A stretch of 64,000 nt of DNA, taken from contig NC_064046.1 of assembly GCF_932526225.1 (NCBI RefSeq), positions 12,383,208 through 12,447,207 of the forward strand, given 5' to 3'. The notes under the pieces are model-generated. The model did no database searches. It was not told where the DNA came from and worked only from the letters and a program-made list of their open reading frames with translations. The translations under genes and the position numbers were made by a program. Origin of the DNA: Nematostella vectensis (Eukaryota > Cnidaria > Anthozoa > Actiniaria > Edwardsiidae). Within the stretch, counting starts at the first letter, position 1. The number at the start of each line of letters is the position of its first letter. Positions 23,848 to 35,159 of the stretch are shown here, in pieces.

Positions 23848-26152
23848 GTTGTCCGCAAAGTCTGGAAAAAACAAGCGGGCATTACTAACATCATTTAGAG
23901 CATTTTTGTCAATAAACAGCAACTGCAAAGAAAACAAATTCTCACATCAATTTTTTTAGGCCCAATTTGACGTTTTTAAAGGACTATTGACCTTTATGCG
24001 GCGAATCATGAAGTTCCACAAAAATGCAAAGGTGTACTTATCAGTATCGAACTAAGCCGCTTGACTGTGTAATTTATTTCTTCTCCAAAAAAAAATGGCT
24101 TCATTATATTGCGAAAGCATAAAATAACAGAAAAAATCGAATGTTGACACCAGGTGCGAACCGAGTGGCGTCCGTTTATTTTGTGGCTCAGACTACAGAA
24201 AGCATGTGGCCACAGTATTAAGGCACTTGACAACCATATCGGTTTAATTGCACAGGAAACATTTCACTTCGTGCAATCCACCTTACATTACTGTGAGCCA
24301 CTCGCAAATCAAGGGTAATTGCAAAATTTGATAACCGGCATAGTTCGGACGCGCAAAACTTCTGGTAATTAAAAAAAACAGACATGGTTTATTTTAATTC
24401 AGACAAAAATAGGTCGTCTTAGCTTGTCGGTTTTAGATACTGTATTTGTACTAAATTGAAGGGAATGTCGCTTTACGATTCTTATGTTAATAGGTACGAC
24501 TCACTTATTTTTGCGATGGTTGTAAAGTTTGTTATGGTCTCATCGAAAGACCTGCTAAATACATTGAAATACAATGGATGTCATTTTAAATAGACTGGAA
24601 AATAAAACGATAAGTGGCCTTAAGTGGACGGTCATCATAGTTTGAAAATAAAAACATTTGTAGTGTTGCTCCTTGTTGCTTTAAGATAGTTATTATACCA
24701 AACCAATATTCATAGTAGTATATATTTTTCCACGAAAGTAATTGTTTACAAAATCGGATTATTTCTCACGGGGATTAACATAAACACACTTCAAGTAACA
24801 AAAGTAGACAAGGCTCTACAAGGGAAATAGTGTAAAAAAAAAGACTTCTAATAGTATTTGCAGGATAATTAAACATTAGAAGCTTTTAATAACCTCACCT
24901 CTCACTAATTATCTATACATAGTTTTACCGCCTTTTTAGACGCGATGCTCTCGTCTAGAAAGTAAGGAAAAAATCAGCGAAAAATAATCCCAATTAGCAA
25001 ATAAAATAGATTATAAAATTGTTTCGTCAAACATACCTTTTAGAGTGATCCAAGTTAATTTTATCAAGTATTAGCTCTCTGTTTACAAAGATAAATGAGT
25101 TTGCGATAGAGCGGAGTGGTAATTTTGGATTCATACGTTATGACGAAGCTATGCCTGATGCATGCCCCGTAAAACAGGTGGCACTGCGGGCTCACAAAAT
25201 CGATATCCATGGAGGTCACACTCGGATGGTACAGAGACTCTCAAATAAAAGGAAAAAAAAGGCATTTTGTTTCACGTATTTTGTGGTTTGATAACTTAAC
25301 TTAAAGTAAAAACACAGAAGACCTCTATATAAACAGACAACGTAGTTACTTTTTACGAGACTTTCTTAAAAAATGATGCCATTGAGACCCAAAACGACAT
25401 AACCACTATCGAGATATACATTGCATAGAGACTTTATTTTACAGAATGGTAAAACTGTAAGAAAAACACGTTGACTTGCATATATCGGAGTTATTGCTGC
25501 TCTATACAATAACGAAACCGCAATTTAAGTCCCGTCGAGGACGATGAAAAAATAGTGACGACAATGAATCTGACGACCCTAACATTAGCAGAAGATACAT
25601 TGCAAGGCGACGTCATCGTAAATTATCCCAAGACAAAGAAACGAAAAAAGGTCGACCTCCATTAAGTAAACACTTTTTACCATTCCCGAGAGTGTCCGTT
25701 ACAGAGTTTCCACAGTACTGTCGATGCCATTTTTAACGTTTTCGCCCCAGACCTCAGACCACAGACCCGGGGTTGCGCCACAGCTACCCCATTCCATACC
25801 TGCTGTTTTGTGCTTGCCTGACGGTAGGAGCTCCGCTATAAAGAGGTAACTATTTTAAAATCAGCTGAACTTAATTTAAAGAAGAATAAAAACAAACGAC
25901 AAGGATTAAACGGAAATAGAATTTATTAGTTCGTGAGTGGAAGTTGAAAGGCGTATATAAGTGAACAGGTATATAAGGTTGGTTGGTATCAGAGTTCTAT
26001 ATAATTTCTGAGGGTGATTTCAATAGGTATACATCAGTCTTTTTCCTGAGGGTGAGCCTGCCAGCTCGTATGATCTCCGGTGCACGGTCAGCGGTCGATT
26101 GTCAGATAGTTGTCTTGGCGTCCTTTATTCAAGATAAAATGGCGTATGCGCC
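23848..26152. other. intergenic, no gene seen
   Basis: AT-rich sequence between the start of the LDLa gene and the stop of the 848-residue gene, both on the minus strand. It should hold the LDLa gene promoter and the 3' UTR of its neighbour. I see no exon with good splice sites and no repeat array. Confidence 0.45.
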
Positions 26153-29100
26153 TTATAAGCTTTGATTCGCCGGCGTTGTGTCATTCGGCAGAGCGCGCAA
26201 GCTGGCATATAGCATAGCCTTTTCTCGACGTCTCCTCCTCTTCTGAGTTCGTGTCTCTTTGGCATGTATTGAGAGGCTGTTAATACTTTCTTGGATGTCA
26301 TAAGCGGATAGAAGCGAAGGACTTTCACTTGCACACACGCCATTCACCTCATTCGGATCGTTGGGAGTGCTCGACGGTTTGGCTGCTCTATCAATAACCG
26401 TGGCCTTCTGACGCACACCACTCGTTCCAGTCGTCGGGGATGCGTCTTCAGTTATTTTGATTAGGCGTTTAGTAACACCTGGTGTTTTAGATGACTCCTC
26501 TCTATGGGCCCCTTGAGTGTTTAAGCTCATGCTAAGGTACATCTCCAGCTTCGCCCTGCGTGCTTTTCGTTTTTGTGCTTTAGTTGGTTTCGGTGGTGAA
26601 GGCGTCTGAGGGCTCTTTTCTGGGCGTGTTACTGACAGGCTGCTGGTCCTGAGGTTCTCCCTTATCACCCTAAGCGTGTACGCTGAAGGGGCTGAATCGC
26701 CCTGTGTTAAATTTCTGCGTGCCACTGACCTATTTTTGTTGGATTCAGTGGTCTTTGATCGAGCATTGTTGCCTGGGGGAGGGGTAGCAGAGGAAGAACT
26801 CTTCGAAAAGATTGATTTACAGGAACTTGTTCTGTCTTTGTTTCTTGGGAGAGCATGTATAGAAGAACCAGATTTAGAACAAAAGCGCTCGCTGGTCTTG
26901 GGAGCTGTAGCAGAAGACACTGCCTTGATTCTGTCTTTATTGCATGTGGGAGCATGGATAGACGAACCAGATTCAAGGTGATCAAGGTTTTGGGTCCTGT
27001 TGGTGCTGCCGGGGGGTGCAGAAGCAGAAGACTTGGAAGACAGTACCGAGTCTGGCTCTACTGCTTTGGTTTTTGTCGGTGGCACAGGTTTTGGTGCATC
27101 AAGTAGCAGCTGAAATGACTTTGCGTGTTCTCCATTAGAAAACAGAGCCAGAGTTTCGACATTGGTCAGGTCTGGGAGTGATACTGAGCGAACGGATTGC
27201 CTCGGGGTCGGCAGATCACGTGCAAGGTCACTGATGGACCGTCTTGGCATTGGCGCCGACAATGGACGACTCACGGTCCTCAACATGCAACCACCGGTAC
27301 CCTTACTGCGGGTGACACTTTCGTTATCATTGTCACTTGAAGCATCCTTTTGATGTAACTCGGTCTCCACGTTCTTAAAGGATGCAACAGTGGCAGTGCG
27401 GCTGTTGGCTGAGATGAAAGGTGAAGCAGATCTTATGGAACCACTTGGACAAATTTCGATTTCAGATTTCGTTAAAATCTTGATGTTATCGGTGGGAACT
27501 TGGGGTGTTGATGTGTTCACGTTTGCTGTCGAGACTGCAGCCGAAACAGACTTGGACATCTGTATAGCTGACTCATCGAGGCAGTCTTGAGGGGCGGCCT
27601 TGACGGTGTCTGATGAGTTTGCAGCGCCTAGGATCTCATTGTGGTCTTTTCTTCTGATATTGAACATCAGAACAGGCGCCAACGCAGTGTCAAATTCGGG
27701 GAAACCGAGTGCAGCGGTCTTCAGCGGCAGTAGTCGATTTCTATCAATGGTGCTGCTGTTGGACGACGTCAGGCGGTTAACACGGCTTACTACTCTAGCC
27801 AGTACTGCTAGCAAGTCCATGGTGTACTTTGGCTTAAATGGTCTCTCCTTTTCCGTGGGTTGAGCTTCTTCATTAGACCAACCAGATACTGTCTCTTGAG
27901 GTACGATTCTACTTGACTTGTGGTTGTTATGATGGATGCCCACTGGAGCCAAATCCGCGAAGGCCTTGTTGCCCATTGACTTGTTGCCCATGACAGGAGG
28001 TGATTTGGACTCACACCGCGCACGAAGAGGAACTAACTCTTGAACTTCGTTTTCTATGACTTCTGTTCTTTTGTCTAAGTCTGGGGTGTTTTTACCGCAC
28101 AGATCATTCTCGGCGCAGTTGTCCAGGGGCTTGAAGGTCGATGAATGTATCCCTTGTTTCTGTAAAAAAACGTATTTTTAACAAAGGACATTCTATACAC
28201 TTCCTGACCATTACCAACGTCTTTTTTCCCTTGTATATGTTGTATGTATATAGCTTTACCTAGAGTCTCGCGCGGGGGTAATATTCATACAGCAATTCCC
28301 GGAGTCTTCAGTACTTTTAGTACTCATTCCCTTAAGAGCTTTCGCTAGGGTTCAGTTCTCCCTCCTCCCCCCCCCCCCCCCCCCCTCCCAACGCCTCTCC
28401 CTGGACCTCGCATAGAGAGCAGACCTTTTTCGACGTGGTGCAGTACAGCCATCTCAGTACTCACCTCTGTCAGGCAGATTCTCATTTCGGAAGACATTTT
28501 GTTCTCGTCTTCTTTGCCGTCATCTTTCTGGTCTCCGTTGTCCCAGTTGACTACTAAAACAGCCGACGTGACCATGGTCGCCATGACGACAAACAACACG
28601 AAAAAAGGATTGCACCATAATGGTAGTACTTCCGGTGCAGATGGTATTACGGCTAGGGCGGTTACCTTTTGGACCAGCACGACTGCGATAAAACAAATAA
28701 AAAGATAGTCAGCTATGTAACAGAAACACTTCGAGTACTTGACATGTAAAATTAATTTATTCACCTGGCGTGTAAGTAATGTTAAACACTTCACAGGGAA
28801 GGGTTATATGACTTGTGACTTCTTTACTCACCTGGCGTGTAAGTTGTGTTATTATACACGTCACAAGGGATGGTTATATGACTTGTGACTTCTTTACTCA
28901 CCTGGCGTGTAAGTTGTGTTATACACGTCACATGGGAGGGTTATATGACTGGTGACTTCTTTACTCACCTGGCGTGTAGGTTGTATTATACGCGTCACAG
29001 GGGAGTGTTATATGACTGGTGACTTCTTTACTCACCTGGCGTGTAGGTTGTGTTATACAAGTCACATGGGAGGGTTATATGACTGGTGACTTCTTTACTC

Positions 29101-30983
29101 ACCTGGCGTGTAAGTTGTGTTATACACGTTACATGGGAGGGTTATATGACTGGTGACTTCTTTACTCACCTGGCGTTTAAGTAGTGTTATTATACACGTC
29201 ACATGGGAGGGTTATATGACTTGTGACTTCTTTACTCACCTGGTGTGTAAGTTGTGTTATACACGTCACATGGGAGGGTTGTTTCCCGTGGGTATCCAAC
29301 CACTCTGTCACGGAACTCTGCAAACAAATGGACACAAGTTATTAAAACTCTAGATTTTCCATTTTCTGTTATTAATGAGAATGAACCACCACAGAAAGAA
29401 TTAATCATCTTTGCACAACTAGTGTATTATACTGTATGTATTATCTGTATGTAAGATGATGTATTATATGTTTTAATGGTGTATTATATGTGTTAAGTGT
29501 GTATTATATGCGTTGATGATGTATTAGATGTGTGAATGGTGTATTATATGAGTTAATGGTGTATTATATGTGTGAATGGTGTATTATATGTGTGAATGGT
29601 GTATTATATGGGTTAATGGTGTATTATATGTGTGAATGATGTATTATATGTGTTAATGGTGTATTATATGTGTTGATGGTGTATTTTATGTGTGAATGGT
29701 GTATTATATGTGTGAATGGTGTATTATCTGTATGTAAGATGATGTATTATATGTTTTAATGGGGTATTATATGTGTTAAGTGTGTATTATATGCGTTGAT
29801 GATGTATTAGATGTGTGAATGGTGTATTATATGTGTGAATGGTGTATTATATGTGTGAATGGTGTATTATATGTGTGAATGATGTATTATATGTGTTAAT
29901 GGTGTATTATATGTGTTGATGGTGTATTTTATGTGTGAATGGTGTATTATATGTGTGAATGGTGTATTATCTGTAAGTTGATGTATTATATGTTTTAATG
30001 GTGTATTATATGTGTTAAGTGTGTATTATATGCGTTGATGATGTATTAGATGTGTGAATGGTGTATTATATGTGTGAATGGTGCATTATATGTGTGAATG
30101 GTGTATTATATGTGTTAATGGTGTATTATATGTGTTAATGGTGTATTATATGTGTTGATGGTGTATTATATGTGTGAATTGTGTATTATATGTGTGAATG
30201 GTGTATTATATGTGTGAATGGTGTATTATATGTGTTAATGGTGTATTAAATGTGTGAATGGTGTATTATATGTGTGAATGGTGTATTATATGTGTTAATT
30301 GTGTATTATGTGTTGATGGTGTGTTATATGTATCAATCTTGGGGGGTTGCATGTCACGTGACATTTTCACTCATTTTAACCTAAATGTTACTTCTATCAA
30401 TGAGGGTTATATGACTTGTAACTTCTTTACTGACCTAGCGTGTAAGTTATTATGCGTTTTACACGTTACAGGGGAGGGTTATATGAATTGTGACTTCTTT
30501 ACTCGCCTGGCGTGTGAATTGTGTTCTCATACTCGTAAAAGGGGAGAGTAGTCTCCCTTGGGTATCCAATTCCTTTGTCCAGAAACTCTGCAAACAAATG
30601 TACAAAGGTTTTTTTTTCGGGGGTGAATTACCTGAAAACTACACTGCTCACAGCCAAAATCATTGCAGGATTTTAAAAAGTTCTTTCAAGAACTATGCAC
30701 ATTATTAAACTCACCGGGAAGAGGGCTTGGCTCTGAAAAAGCTGTAATTCCAAGAATTACTGCAATATAAATAAATCGATATGTTGAAAAAAAAACTAAA
30801 TCTAAAAAGGAACACATTCGAAAAAAAAATGTTTTTTTTAAAAAATACAACAAATTTCAACTCACCATTGCGCGACTCTGCCGCTAACATTTTTGGTAAA
30901 TATAATATTTGTAGATTTGGGTATACATGGTCTAGTATACCCAAAAATGTCCCCAATATTACGCTTACAATTATCCAGATCAT
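26153..30983 (-). CDS. 848-residue membrane protein, Cys-loop M2-M3-like segment and long tail
   Basis: Six exons join in phase, four introns phase 1 and the last phase 0: 30866-30983, 30715-30759, 30507-30597 (corrected end 30587), 29240-29317, 28465-28682 and 26153-28159. Exon 1 starts MIWIIVSVILGTFLGIL, a signal peptide or anchor. Exons 3 and 4 encode duplicate 26-residue pieces sharing GYPRETTLP. Exon 5 gives a transmembrane helix at about 129-152, preceded by AVIPSAPEVLPLW. The spacing of IP, PL, F, M, V and S resembles the M2-M3 link and M3 of nicotinic-type receptors. No ligand-binding domain, M1, M2 or M4 was found. Residues 181-848 are a polar, Ser/Thr/Pro/Lys-rich tail, probably disordered, ending with a very basic KRRRRREKA stretch. 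Exon 3 uses a GC donor. The gene model is well supported; the family call is weak. Confidence 0.7.
28368..28386. repeat. poly-C tract
   Basis: A run of about 19 C lies in the last intron of the 848-residue gene. Confidence 0.9.
28760..29290 (-). repeat. minisatellite made from an exon/donor junction (~65 bp unit, ~8 copies)
   Basis: On the minus strand each unit contains the 3' part of exon 4 of the 848-residue gene (around GTGTATAACACAACTTACAC), then CCAG and GTGAGTAAAGAAGTCACC, that is, exon end plus 5' splice site plus the first intron bases. The true exon is the copy at 29240-29317, the only one with an acceptor. Confidence 0.85.
29440..30330. repeat. ~20 bp minisatellite between the duplicated exons
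   Basis: Over 40 copies of a unit like GTGTATTATATGTGTGAATG. A higher-order block containing GTATTATCTGTATGTAAG recurs near 29430, 29720 and 29960. Confidence 0.9.
30380..30506 (-). repeat. extra exon-3 3'-end/donor copies
   Basis: Two degenerate copies of the exon-end plus donor unit lie downstream of exon 3 (30507-30587), matching the array beside exon 4. This shows the exon and its repeat were duplicated together or expanded independently. Confidence 0.6.
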
Positions 30984-31050
30984 CGCAGATCTGTAGCTTG
31001 CAAGCTATCTTGGGTCTCTTTGATTTCTATTATTTTCTAACTTGCATTAT

Positions 31051-31075
31051 TACGTCACCAGCGGCCATGACGTCA
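31051..31075. promoter_or_regulatory. CRE-like sites upstream of the 848-residue gene
   Basis: A TACGTCA half-type site at about 31051 and a full palindromic TGACGTCA at 31068-31075 lie 70-95 bp upstream of the ATG at 30983. Full CRE palindromes bind CREB/ATF factors in animals. Function here is inferred from position only. Confidence 0.35.
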
Positions 31076-31359
31076 AGCGCGCTGGTCAGAATTTTAACCA
31101 CGCGCGCACACGCGTGCACTCACTTCCCTGAGAATAAAGTAGGAAGTATGAGTCAATCAAATACCCAAATAGTCGCGTTCTTCAACCAGATTCCAATATA
31201 TAAATGACATATAGCATTCAACCACGCTCTCATCACGACGCGGCGTCATCAAGAAATACGTTCGCATGAAATCAAATGTGCGTGAGGCGGCGTCTTTTCT
31301 TGTCGGAATCTTTGATCACTCTGAACCTAGACACGCCGCCGTGACAAATTTCTTATTGT

Positions 31360-31545
31360 GACACGCGCTTGTCACATTTTTAACTGTGTTATAGGCAAGA
31401 TGCTTGTCACATTTCTTATTGCGTGACACGCAATTGTCGCATCTCTAATTGCGTGTTTTGCGATTTTCACATTTTCAATTGCGTGACTCGCGATTGTCAC
31501 ATTTTAATTGCGTGACATGCGCTCGCAACTGCGTCTTGCGATCGA
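31360..31545. repeat. short degenerate tandem repeat
   Basis: About five copies of a unit containing TTGCGTGACACGCGATTGTC followed by a T-rich part. Confidence 0.55.
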
Positions 31546-32460
31546 TAGATAAAAAAAAACATAAATATTTTTGCTACTCTACAAATGACAGCCAAGGTCA
31601 TTATAAACAACCTGAAATGGGACGGTAAACTTGCAAAGCGAAACAGTCCGGTACCTTTGGCTTTTACTGGTGCCAATGTGACAAGTCGGGAAGAAAAGGG
31701 GAAAAGAAGAAAATCGCATCAAATTTCCTTTGAATAGTCGAAATGGAAACGCGTTAAGGTAAGCTAAAGTTTCTAGTTAAAGCTGAACAGAAACCAGAGA
31801 CAAAATTGATGGTTTACTCTTTTTGCTCAAAGTTTTGAATCGCATTATTCTTGTGGGAGATAGATATATAAGGAGAAAAAGATTGGCTCTGTAAGCAAGA
31901 TGTGTTTACACCATTTGTGAAAATACAATATATATCTGGATTAATCTCCGTGATTTGTAAGCTGCTAAAATTACTCGATTGCAGTTATACATTTATACCA
32001 TCTGTATCATGGTATGACAATAAGATGAAACATAAATACAAATTAAGCCCTACAAAATATAAATCCTGATTAAATATTTGGCTTTTTCAAACTTTGGCAA
32101 TATGCGAGGAGCACCGATTCAATTAAAACAACCCCCAGCGGATAAAAAAGAATTCATTCATAGAGATAAATCAACTAGAGTACACAAAGAAATCAACGGA
32201 TACATGAATCATTAATGTAAAGCTGGTTGCAAGCGACTATAGGGGGTGGCTTACGCAGGGTCGCATCACTGCGGTGACTTCTTAAAGGCCCTGCCGAACA
32301 ACCACCCCGTTGTTTATTGTTTATCAATGAAATACAACGGTTTATTCGCAAGGAAACTTCAAAATAACAATCTACAAATGAAGTCTGATACGTTATTGAC
32401 GATATTTCATTGAAAATAGCTTGGTTTCTCGCTTGAATTAGCCGATTGAATTGGATTCTT

Positions 32461-32586
32461 CAGGGGCGGATCTAGGGGTGGGCCGAGCGCCCCATCCGCC
32501 CATCCGGCCATCCGCCCATCCGGCCCTTCCTTTCTTTGACCCTTTGATTCGGCCCGCGCTATCTGGAACTGCGGGATCCGCCCCTG
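32461..32586. mobile_element. 126 bp MITE with CAGGGGCGGATC TIRs
   Basis: It starts CAGGGGCGGATCTAGG and ends GGATCCGCCCCTG, 12-13 bp inverted ends. The inside holds a CATCCGGCC/CATCCGCC simple repeat. No convincing target-site duplication is visible. Confidence 0.7.
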
Positions 32587-33027
32587 TTCTTTGTGTGACA
32601 AGGAATTGAGCGGGAATATAAAATGGCAGCGTATGATTCGCCTTTTTTAAAGACACTGTCGACAGGAGAGGAAGGGTCAACCATCACTGATGGGGAGTCT
32701 AAAAGATTTTTAGTACTCAGAATTTTAAGGATTGAACAATTCCGCCTGGGAATGCCCGCGTGCAAGAATTTTGTTGTAATTGTTTGGTATAGCGCTTTTC
32801 CAATCCAGAAAGAGATTCCGAGTTAAAAACATCTAGGTTATTTTCTTGTATTGAAATCTTTATTGTTCTCTTGGGGTATATCTTTCGAGTCCTCCCTCTC
32901 AGATATTCCGAGTGCCACCACCCCCTCCCCCTGCGGTATTTTGTCATCAAAAAAAGCGCGTAATAAATGGTAAAATTCTTCTTACTAACTTTAGGTGTTT
33001 TCCAAGGTTTGTTCAAGCAAAGTAGAA

Positions 33028-35159
33028 ATGGCAGCTCTAAGCACGATTTTCATTTATCTGTTATGGTTAAATCTTCTCATACTTGGTATAGGTAAGTAAA
33101 ACAGAATGAGCCTTGCTTATCTGTGTCACATCACTCTACAACCATCACACTTTATTTCACGGGTTATGGAAAACACTTATCTAATGAAGTATTTCGGCAC
33201 ATTCTACTCAGGATGTAGCCCAATCGTTTCCCCATTCTTCAAACCACCGCCAGGCCAAGGTTACGAAAAGGAGCACGCTATAAAAGGTGAGGGTTGAACG
33301 GTTTTACTGATGGAAAAGAGGAAAGCGGACAGGATGAGAAGGAAGAAGAGGATGGATATTGAACAGGAGGGGTGGGGAGGAGGACAGATGGAGGGGTTGA
33401 GGTGAGAGAAGGAAGGGGGGAGGGGTGGGCAGAAGAGGATGACACAGCCAGGCCATAGCCTGCGTAACGGCTCAAGGGAAGGGGACTCAAGGGAAGGGGA
33501 GGGGCTTAAGGGAAGGGGAGGGGAGGGCTCAAGGGAAGGGGAGGGGATGGGCTCAAGGGAAGGGGAGGGGAGGGGTCTCAAGGAAAGGGGCTCAAGGGAA
33601 GGGAAGGGGCTCAAGGGAAGGGGAGGGGTCTCAAGGGAAGGGAAGGGGGCTCAAGGGGAGGGGCTCAAGGGAAGGGGAGGGGTCTCAAGAAAAGCGGAGG
33701 GGCTCAAGGGAAGGGGAGGGATGGGCTCAAGGGAAGGGGAGGGGGCTCAAGGAAAGGGGAGGGGCTCAAGGGAAGGGGAGGGTCTCAAGGGAAGGGGAGG
33801 GGGCTCAAGGGAAGGGGAGGGGGCTCAAGGGGAGGGGTCTCAAGGGAAGGGGAGGGGGCTCAAGGGAAGGGGAGGGGGCTCAAGGGGAGGGGTCTCAAGG
33901 GAAGGGGAGGGGGCTCAAGGGAAGGGGAGGGGGCTCAAGGGGAGGGGAGGGGCTCAAGGGAAGGGGAGGGGGCTCAAGGGAAGGGGAGGGGGCTCAAGGG
34001 GAGGGGTCTCAAGAGAAGGGGAGGGGGCCCAAGGGAAGGGGAGGGGGCCCAAGGGAAGGGGAGGGGGCTCAAGGGGAGGGGAGGGGCTCAAGGGAAGGGG
34101 AGGGGTCTCAAGGGAAGGGGAGGGGGCTCAAGGGAAAGTGAGGGATGGGCTCAAGGGAAGGGGAGGGGGCTCAAGGGGAGGGGAGGGGCTCAAGGGGAGG
34201 GGAGGGGAGAGGGGAGGAAAGGAGTCCCCAGTCCCCCTCCCGTCCCCTTCCCTTGAGCCCCTCCCCTTTCCTTGAGACCCCTCCCCTCCCCTTCCCTTGA
34301 GCCGCTACGCAGGCTACCAGGCCAAGGTTACGAAAAGGAGCACGCCATAAAAAGTTGAATGGCTTTACTAGTGCACAAGTAGGAAAGGGGAGCAGGAGTA
34401 GAAGGGAGAAGAAGACTTTAGAGTAGGGGACAGAAAGAGAGGATAGTTGGAGGGGAAAGAGGGTGGGTTGAGGTGAGAAAAGGGGAGGGGGGGGGTGGTG
34501 GAAAAAAGGATGACTCAAGACGCAAATAGCATTTTAGATACCCCGACCGGGACAGCGATTTCACCATTTGCTTCTTTTCTAGATAAATACTATGAGAACT
34601 TTTACGCGAAAGGAAAGAAAAACAACATCGCAAAGCTGCCACATCGCCTTAGCAAACACCAAATGCAGTTGACGAGAGACGGTAAGTTATATGATAAATA
34701 TAGATATTATTAAATATTATAGCGATATTATTAAATATAGAAAATCAAGGGAAGATAATTTACAATCAACCCAGTTAGATACTAATTATATTTGCTTTCT
34801 GTTAACTGTTTAAAGACTTATAGAAATCAAACAATTAAATACTGCAAAGTAAAAAATAGGGAAGCTTGTGCAGTCCTTCATCCCCCTTATCCACCACTTA
34901 TTATAAGCAAACACAACAATTTATGTCAACTGAATATGCAAACAATGTTCTCGCAGCTCTACTTAAGGCCACCTCGGCCCAGACTACCGCGCTGGTGGCC
35001 GCTGCACAGGCAGCCCGATCATCGCTTCAAATAGCTAGACTGGCAAAAAAAGCACAAGACTTGTCGGTGAAAAGAGCCACATGGGCGTTAGAGACGGTGA
35101 GGACGGCAGCCAAGGCTGAAGAGGTCGCAGTAAATGCTATAGAGACGCTATTTATGTGA
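33028..35159 (+). CDS. small secreted Ala-rich helical protein, 121 residues
   Basis: Three exons join in phase (both introns phase 1): 33028-33091, 34583-34681 and 34957-35159 (TGA at 35157-35159). Exon 1 is a signal peptide, MAALSTIFIYLLWLNLLILG. Exon 2 is a basic segment with KGKKNN and RLSKHQ. Exon 3 is a Cys-free Ala-rich helix (VAAAQAARSS, AALLKATSAQ, KAEEVAVNAIE) that ends the protein. Its composition and C-terminal position resemble the last exon of the LDLa gene 10 kb away, so the two may share a module; this is inference. No known family is recognised. The first intron carries a large G-rich minisatellite. Confidence 0.65.
33254..33300. repeat. direct repeat flanking the G-rich array, left copy
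   Basis: GCCAAGGTTACGAAAAGGAG and about 50 bp after it recur at 34320-34390, so both sides of the minisatellite carry related sequence. Confidence 0.6.
33455..34315. repeat. G-rich minisatellite bounded by inverted repeats
   Basis: About 40 copies of a 16-26 bp unit, CTCAAGGGAAGGGGAGGGG. It is all purine-rich on one strand, with many G-quadruplex-capable runs. The left edge reads TAGCCTGCGTAACGGCTCAA and the right edge its inverse, TTGAGCCGCTACGCAGGCTA, so the array sits between inverted ends. Confidence 0.9.

Larger units (their letters stand above)
30984..33027. other. divergent intergenic region
   Basis: It lies between the starts of the 848-residue gene (-) and the Ala-rich gene (+). 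Apart from the CRE-like sites, the short tandem repeat and one MITE, I see no exon. Confidence 0.45.

Noticed and set aside
33439..34275. 278-codon open frame rich in Gly, Arg, Glu and Lys
   Set aside because: It is the translation of the G-rich minisatellite, not a gene.
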